A DNA stretch of 64,000 nucleotides from positions 62,001-126,000 of the forward strand of contig NZ_NSFV01000007.1 in the NCBI RefSeq assembly GCF_002295115.1, written 5' to 3'. Origin of the DNA: Mesorhizobium sp. WSM4311 (GTDB taxonomy: Bacteria; Pseudomonadota; Alphaproteobacteria; Rhizobiales; Rhizobiaceae). Of this stretch, positions 60,369-64,000 are shown piece after piece. The stretch's first letter is position 1; every line of letters begins with the position of its first letter. The translations under genes and the position numbers were made by a program. The notes beneath the pieces are model-generated. The model searched no databases. It was not told where the DNA came from and saw only the letters and a program-made list of their open reading frames with translations.

Positions 60369-61258
60369 GTCGCCTGCGGCTGCGCTTGCTTCACCGGCTT
60401 GGCTGTCGCCATCGCCCAGATGCCGGCCAGCACCATCGGCGTCGACAGGATCATGCCCATGGTCAGCCAGTTGGTGCCGAGGAGGTAGCCGAGCTGCTGG
60501 TCTGGCTGGCGGAAGAATTCGACGAAGATGCGCGACAAGCCATAGCCGCAGATGAAGGCGCCCGCGACGAAGCGGGGCGTCTTCAGCTTGAGGCGCGAAT
60601 GGGTGAGGACGCGTAGCACGACAAACAGCACCAGGCCTTCGAGCAGGGCCTCGTAGAGCTGGCTAGGATGGCGAGGATCCAGGCCGGCTGGGCAAAGTGC
60701 TTGAGCTTGTTGAAGCCGTTCGTTGCAGAAGATGACGCCCCACGGCACGTCTGTTACCCGCCCCCAGAGTTCAGCATTGATGAAGTTGGCGACGCGCACC
60801 AGGCCGAGCCCAACCGGCACGCCGGCGGCCACGACATCGAACAGCGACCAGGTGCGGATGCCGCGCTTGATGGAAAACAGCGTCATGGCGAGGATGACGC
60901 CGAGCAGGCCGCCATGGAACGACATGCCGCCTTGCCAGACGGCGAAGATGTCGAGCGGATGCGCGATGTAGCGCGCCAGGTCATAGAACAGCACATAGCC
61001 GGTGCGGCCGCCGAGCACGACGCCGATGGCCGCCCAGACGATGAAATCGTCGAGGTCCTCCGGCTTCATCGGCAGGATGCCGTCGGGCCAAAGCTTCGGA
61101 TTGGCGGCGAGCCGCTTGGCATACCACCAGGCAAACAGGATGCCGACGATGTAGCCGACGCCGTACCAGTGCACCGCCAGCGGCCCGATCTGGATGAGGA
61201 TCGGGTTGATGTTGGGGAAGGGCAACGAGGCCAGCGGCAGCAGGAAATATTCGTTCAA
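60365..61258 (-). CDS. lgt: Prolipoprotein diacylglyceryl transferase
   Basis: Encodes 297 residues with seven membrane helices. It transfers diacylglycerol from phosphatidylglycerol to the lipobox Cys of prolipoproteins. Conserved elements: FHGGLLGVILAM (HGGLxG), the Lgt signature RVANFINAELWGRVTDVPWG and DPRHPSQLYEALLEGL. N-terminus HWYGVGYIVGILFAWWYAKR. Complete. First gene of the lgt-midA-pgeF series on the minus strand. Confidence 0.96.
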   Translation of the reverse strand: MNEYFLLPLASLPFPNINPILIQIGPLAVHWYGVGYIVGILFAWWYAKRLAANPKLWPDGILPMKPEDLDDFIVWAAIGVVLGGRTGYVLFYDLARYIAHPLDIFAVWQGGMSFHGGLLGVILAMTLFSIKRGIRTWSLFDVVAAGVPVGLGLVRVANFINAELWGRVTDVPWGVIFCNERLQQAQALCPAGLDPRHPSQLYEALLEGLVLFVVLRVLTHSRLKLKTPRFVAGAFICGYGLSRIFVEFFRQPDQQLGYLLGTNWLTMGMILSTPMVLAGIWAMATAKPVKQAQPQAT

Positions 61259-61392
61259 CGGGGAGCTCTCGGTTGCGGTCGCATTCGGGCGCGGACCATG
61301 CGGCAGGGTTTTGGCAGGGTCAAGGCAAGCCGGCCGCCGTCAGGGGTCGCGACGGATCGCCATTGCGAGCCATCGCGCCATGAGTGGTGAGT

Positions 61393-61626
61393 TCAACCCT
61401 TGGCGGCCACCCACTGCCGCAATGCGTCGTTGATCCTGTCCTGCCAGCCGGGGCCGTCTTCCTGGAAATGGTCGAGCACGGCCCGGTCGATGCGGATCGA
61501 GACAAGCTCGCGGACATTCGGGGCGGTCGAGGGTTCGCGAATGGGCGCTGCCGGCTTGTTGACCGGCTTGAATGCCGCTTCGGCGGCTGCGAACGGATTT
61601 GTCGGTCGGCGCGGGGGCGTTGCCAT
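61393..61626 (-). CDS. BrnA-like/DUF4415 antitoxin-type DNA-binding protein
   Basis: Encodes 77 residues from ATG 61626 (MATPPRRPTNPFAAAEAAFK). The C-terminal half, VSIRIDRAVLDHFQEDGPGW followed by QDRINDALRQWV, is the ribbon-helix-helix of the BrnA/DUF4415 family. These proteins act as antitoxins and repress their own operons. No BrnT-like toxin is encoded next to it, so it is an orphan or has a different role. The N-terminal 40 residues are Pro/Ala-rich and disordered. Confidence 0.85.
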   Translation of the reverse strand: MATPPRRPTNPFAAAEAAFKPVNKPAAPIREPSTAPNVRELVSIRIDRAVLDHFQEDGPGWQDRINDALRQWVAAKG

Positions 61627-61841
61627 TGGGTGACCCTGATTGGAGCGTGCTGCGGCACTGCGTGATGACCGCACAGTAGGCGATTTGGCGTCCTCAAGTA
61701 CAGCTTGGGGCCATTTGAAAGCTTGGCGCAGGCAAGGCATCGCCATGCGCCATAGCAACGCAGAGGCCGCACCAGCCCTCAACGTTCTTGCATTCGGCGC
61801 TCCGCGCCACTACGTCATTTCGAGCAAAGCGAGGATTTGCC

Positions 61842-62144
61842 ATGTCGACCGGACCGAACCGCATTCTCGATGAATTCGCCAAGCTGATGACCGACGCCGC
61901 GGGTGCCGCGCAGGGCGTGCGCCGCGAGGTCGAGACCGCCTTCAAGGGCCAGGCGGAGCGCATCCTCAATTCGATGGACGTGGTGCAGCGCGAGGAATTC
62001 GAGGTCGCGCGCGAGATGGCCGCCAAGGCCCGGGACGAGAATGCCAGGCTTGCCGCCCGCATCGAAGCGCTCGAGGCGAAGCTCGCCGAACTCGCCGGCG
62101 ATGCCGCACCAGCGGCGGCGGCGAAGCCCCGCGCAAAAAAATAA
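61842..62144 (+). CDS. ubiK: UbiK-family ubiquinone biosynthesis accessory factor
   Basis: Encodes 100 residues from ATG 61842 (MSTGPNRILDEFAKLMTDAA). A membrane-active fusogenic-protein (BMFP) domain is followed by a C-terminal coiled coil (VVQREEFEVAREMAAKARDE, then ARIEALEAKLAELAG) and a Lys/Ala-rich tail. UbiK helps the UbiJ-containing complex in aerobic ubiquinone synthesis. Divergent from the BrnA-like gene. The symbol follows family assignment. Confidence 0.88.
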   Translation: MSTGPNRILDEFAKLMTDAAGAAQGVRREVETAFKGQAERILNSMDVVQREEFEVAREMAAKARDENARLAARIEALEAKLAELAGDAAPAAAAKPRAKK

Positions 62145-62467
62145 TCGTTAAACTTTTCCACATAGTCCGATCCTGAAAATCGCTTTGCCGTGAATCGCTT
62201 AACGGCATTGCATGAATCTTTGTGACAGCGCCTTTCCACATGCGAATGACGCAGTGCGAAAAATTGGGCTGTTCACGCGACTCCCGATCAATAGACTGAA
62301 TTTGTTGCATGATTCGGAGCAGGGTCATGCGGCCGGGCGGTGGGGTCCGGTCTGGGGTCTTTGCGTCGAGAAGTCCTGGCCGTCCGAGTTCTAGATCAGA
62401 TTGTTCGTTGTGTGTGCCCTCCCGCGGAGCGTGTGGCGGCGCTCCTCAGAACGACAGGAAGCATTCC
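62145..62467 (+). promoter_or_regulatory. Promoter region of the YbjN gene with four GANTC sites
   Basis: This 323-base gap contains no gene. GANTC, the CcrM methylation motif of alphaproteobacteria, occurs at 62192 (GAATC), 62214 (GAATC), 62279 (GACTC) and 62311 (GATTC), four in about 125 bases. The segment is AT-richer than its surroundings. Confidence 0.55.
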
Positions 62468-62968
62468 ATGGAACTTCTCGAACTCGAATTCTCCCGCGAA
62501 ATCCATCCGGTGGATGTTATCGAGCAGGTGGCCCACAACAATGACTGGTCCTTCGAACGGGCCGGCGACGATGAAATTTCGATCTCGGTCGCAGGCAGTT
62601 GGACCGACTATCACGTCTCCTTCTCCTGGATGGAGGATTTCGAGGCGCTGCACCTGGCCTGCGCCTTCGACATCAAGGTGCCGGAGACCCGCGCGCTGGA
62701 AGTGATGCGGCTGTTGTCGCTGATCAACGAACAGATGCTGTTCGGCCATTTCGACCTCTGGGAGCAGGAAGGCGCGATCATGTTCCGCCAGTCGCTGCTT
62801 TTGGCCGGTGGCGTCGAGCCGTCGAGCCAGCAGGTCGAGGTGCTTTTGTCCTCTGCGCTGGAAGCCTGTGAATGCTATTTCCAGGCGTTCCAGTTCGTCG
62901 TCTGGTCGGGAACCTCGGCCAAGGACGCGCTGGCCGGCGTGCTGTTCGAGACCTACGGCAACGCCTGA
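62468..62968 (+). CDS. YbjN domain protein
   Basis: Encodes 166 residues from ATG 62468 (MELLELEFSREIHPVDVIEQ), with ACAGGAAG about eight bases upstream. It matches the rhizobial YbjN family: DDEISISVAGSWTDYHVSFS, then LSLINEQMLFGHFDLWEQEG and FRQSLLLAGGVEPSSQQVEV. These proteins are class-I-chaperone-like folds with pleiotropic effects on motility and stress in enterics; role here unknown. The 5' region is unusually GANTC-rich, suggesting cell-cycle control. The next gene starts ten bases on. Confidence 0.92.
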   Translation: MELLELEFSREIHPVDVIEQVAHNNDWSFERAGDDEISISVAGSWTDYHVSFSWMEDFEALHLACAFDIKVPETRALEVMRLLSLINEQMLFGHFDLWEQEGAIMFRQSLLLAGGVEPSSQQVEVLLSSALEACECYFQAFQFVVWSGTSAKDALAGVLFETYGNA

Positions 62969-62978
62969 GTCGCACTGG

Positions 62979-63338
62979 ATGAGTTCAAGCACCACGCGAA
63001 AGCCCGAAATCAGCTTCGCCGATTTCGATCGTGTCGACATCCGTGCCGGCACGATAATCGAAGCAGAGCCGTTCCCCGAGGCGCGCAAGCCGGCATTCAA
63101 GCTGAAGATCGATTTCGGGCCTGAGATCGGTATCAAGAAATCATCGGCGCAGATCACCAAATACTATACGCCCGAGACGCTGGTCGGCCGGCAGGTCTTC
63201 GCCGTGGTCAATTTTCCGCCGCGTCAGATCGGCCCGTTCATGTCGGAAGTGCTGACGCTCGGCTTTCCCGACGAGGAGGGCGCCGTGGTGCTCGGCGCCA
63301 TCGAGCGCAAGGTGCCGGACGGCGGGCGGTTGTTCTAG
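62979..63338 (+). CDS. CsaA-like tRNA-binding domain protein
   Basis: Encodes 119 residues from ATG 62979 (MSSSTTRKPEISFADFDRVD). It is a single OB-fold tRNA-binding domain: IRAGTIIEAEPFPEARKPAF, then KIDFGPEIGIKKSSAQITKY and FMSEVLTLGFPDEEGAVVLG. This corresponds to CsaA, a dimeric protein with chaperone-like and tRNA-binding properties. It follows the YbjN gene by ten bases on the same strand. Confidence 0.9.
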   Translation: MSSSTTRKPEISFADFDRVDIRAGTIIEAEPFPEARKPAFKLKIDFGPEIGIKKSSAQITKYYTPETLVGRQVFAVVNFPPRQIGPFMSEVLTLGFPDEEGAVVLGAIERKVPDGGRLF

Positions 63339-63407
63339 AATTTTACCCCCGCCTGCTCAAAAGAACCTCGCCTGGCGCAGCGCTGTCAGGACGCCCGGCG
63401 GGCGCCG

Positions 63408-63962
63408 TCATGGCGGCACAGCCGACCGGATTGAAGCGCTAGCTGGTGGCCGAAACGCGCCGAGAATGGTTCCGACCGTTGCGGCCGAGAGTACGAGATG
63501 GAGGATGTCGAACGGCCAGGCGAGTCCGAAATGCACCAGCATAAGGGTCAGGAAGGAAGGCGACGCCGCATCCGTAGGAATGAGAATCAAGGCTCCGGCC
63601 AGGACCAGCCCATACTTGACTATGGCAACTATTGCGAAAACGATGAACATTATGACGAGGAAACGCAGATGATTGCCATCTAGCGCGCGCCAGCACCCGA
63701 TTGGATCAAACGATCCTGTCCAGAGAAAATCACCGACAAAAAGATATGTCCAGACAAGTACGAAAGCACCCGCCAACAGGTTGAAGACTCCCATCGCCGA
63801 CACCCAATGCGCCACGTCCTCAGGGTTGAGCGGTAGGTCACGTGTGGCCAGCAGGGCCGCAAGCAGTCTGTGCTCGCCGGCGACGGCAAAGCCGCAAACA
63901 AGCTGGATCACTGCGAGAAGCAACGCAGCCAAGAGAATCCGCTGGCCAAGCTCAAAGCGCAT
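63408..63962 (-). CDS. Membrane protein, unknown
   Basis: Encodes 184 residues from 63962 (MRFELGQRILLAALLLAVIQ). Four membrane helices are predicted: residues about 8-30, MGVFNLLAGAFVLVWTYLFV, FLVIMFIVFAIVAIVKYGLV and a last amphipathic one near PFDILHLVLSAATVGTILGA. I do not recognise a family. The sequence is somewhat lower in GC than its neighbours. The last gene of the window. Confidence 0.6.
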   Translation of the reverse strand: MRFELGQRILLAALLLAVIQLVCGFAVAGEHRLLAALLATRDLPLNPEDVAHWVSAMGVFNLLAGAFVLVWTYLFVGDFLWTGSFDPIGCWRALDGNHLRFLVIMFIVFAIVAIVKYGLVLAGALILIPTDAASPSFLTLMLVHFGLAWPFDILHLVLSAATVGTILGAFRPPASASIRSAVPP

Positions 63963-64000
63963 GCCCGGGATAGCGTAGCGTTTGACACGTTCAACGCCGC

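Overview
The window reads as a chromosomal segment of a GC-rich alphaproteobacterium of the order Rhizobiales, most likely Mesorhizobium or a close relative. The grounds are the choXWV choline importer, the petABC bc1 operon with GTG-initiated Rieske gene, a SoxR regulator with a classic SoxR box, conserved rhizobial proteins (DUF1285, DUF6638, DUF6665, DUF2333, DUF4159), and several palindromic intergenic repeats of the kind common in rhizobia. The assignment is inference from gene content. No rRNA, tRNA, CRISPR array, phage or intact insertion sequence is visible. Most of the window is ordinary, densely packed core chromosome with many 4-base ATGA/GTGA gene overlaps. Layout: 1-7.1 kb (minus strand) is a five-gene conserved cluster of unknown function: a coiled-coil protein, an unknown protein, a large AAA+ ATPase, a DUF6638 protein and a membrane-anchored DUF2333 protein. 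A DUF559 nuclease-like gene bracketed by inverted copies of a 52-bp repeat has been inserted into it. 7.4-8.8 kb has a small cytochrome c, the remnant of an EamA-family transporter and thymidine kinase. 9.2-12.3 kb is the choXWV choline ABC transporter with a hairpin terminator between choX and choW. 12.4-16.7 kb has a small membrane protein, an EnvZ/OmpR-like two-component pair, two small secreted proteins (one Asr-like in composition), another small membrane protein and clpS. 16.9-23.8 kb is a four-gene MoxR / DUF58 / BatA-DUF4159 / amidotransferase-like cluster. 23.9-26.4 kb is DUF1285, a Nudix CoA pyrophosphatase and a CCA-adding-type nucleotidyltransferase. 26.5-28.2 kb carries a secreted subtilisin-like protease and a probable outer-membrane partner. 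28.4-31.2 kb contains a DUF1059 protein, hemF, a small conserved protein, soxR and trmL. 31.3-36.7 kb has a leader region with a tiny ORF, a repeat-containing hypothetical protein and a perfect 15-bp hairpin, followed by two tandem ABC exporters, a GNAT acetyltransferase and DUF6665. 36.6-38 kb has an alpha/beta hydrolase and a cupin. 38.3-41 kb is petABC. 41.1-46.1 kb has an acid phosphatase-like protein, an FMN-dependent lactate-dehydrogenase-type enzyme, apt, two MaoC-like proteins and a CorA transporter. 46.2-49 kb has an aminoglycoside-phosphotransferase remnant, ychF, pth and rplY. 49.3-55.3 kb is more accessory: a putative glycan protein, an OhrR/MarR regulator divergent from a chloroperoxidase-like hydrolase, an Fsr-like exporter divergent from an AraC regulator, and an orphan Bug-type binding protein. 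55.4-61.3 kb is prs, a lipoprotein, a creatinase-like M24 protein, pgeF, a MidA/NDUFAF7 methyltransferase and lgt. 61.4-64 kb has a BrnA/DUF4415 protein, UbiK, a YbjN protein with a GANTC-rich promoter region, a CsaA-like tRNA-binding protein and an unknown membrane protein. Points most worth following up: the 1-7 kb AAA+/coiled-coil/DUF2333 cluster as a candidate undescribed system; the structured leader of the ABC exporter pair; a SoxR-type promoter pointing away from soxR into the antisense strand of trmL; the APH(3') and EamA remnants; and the M24 protein with its metal ligands replaced.
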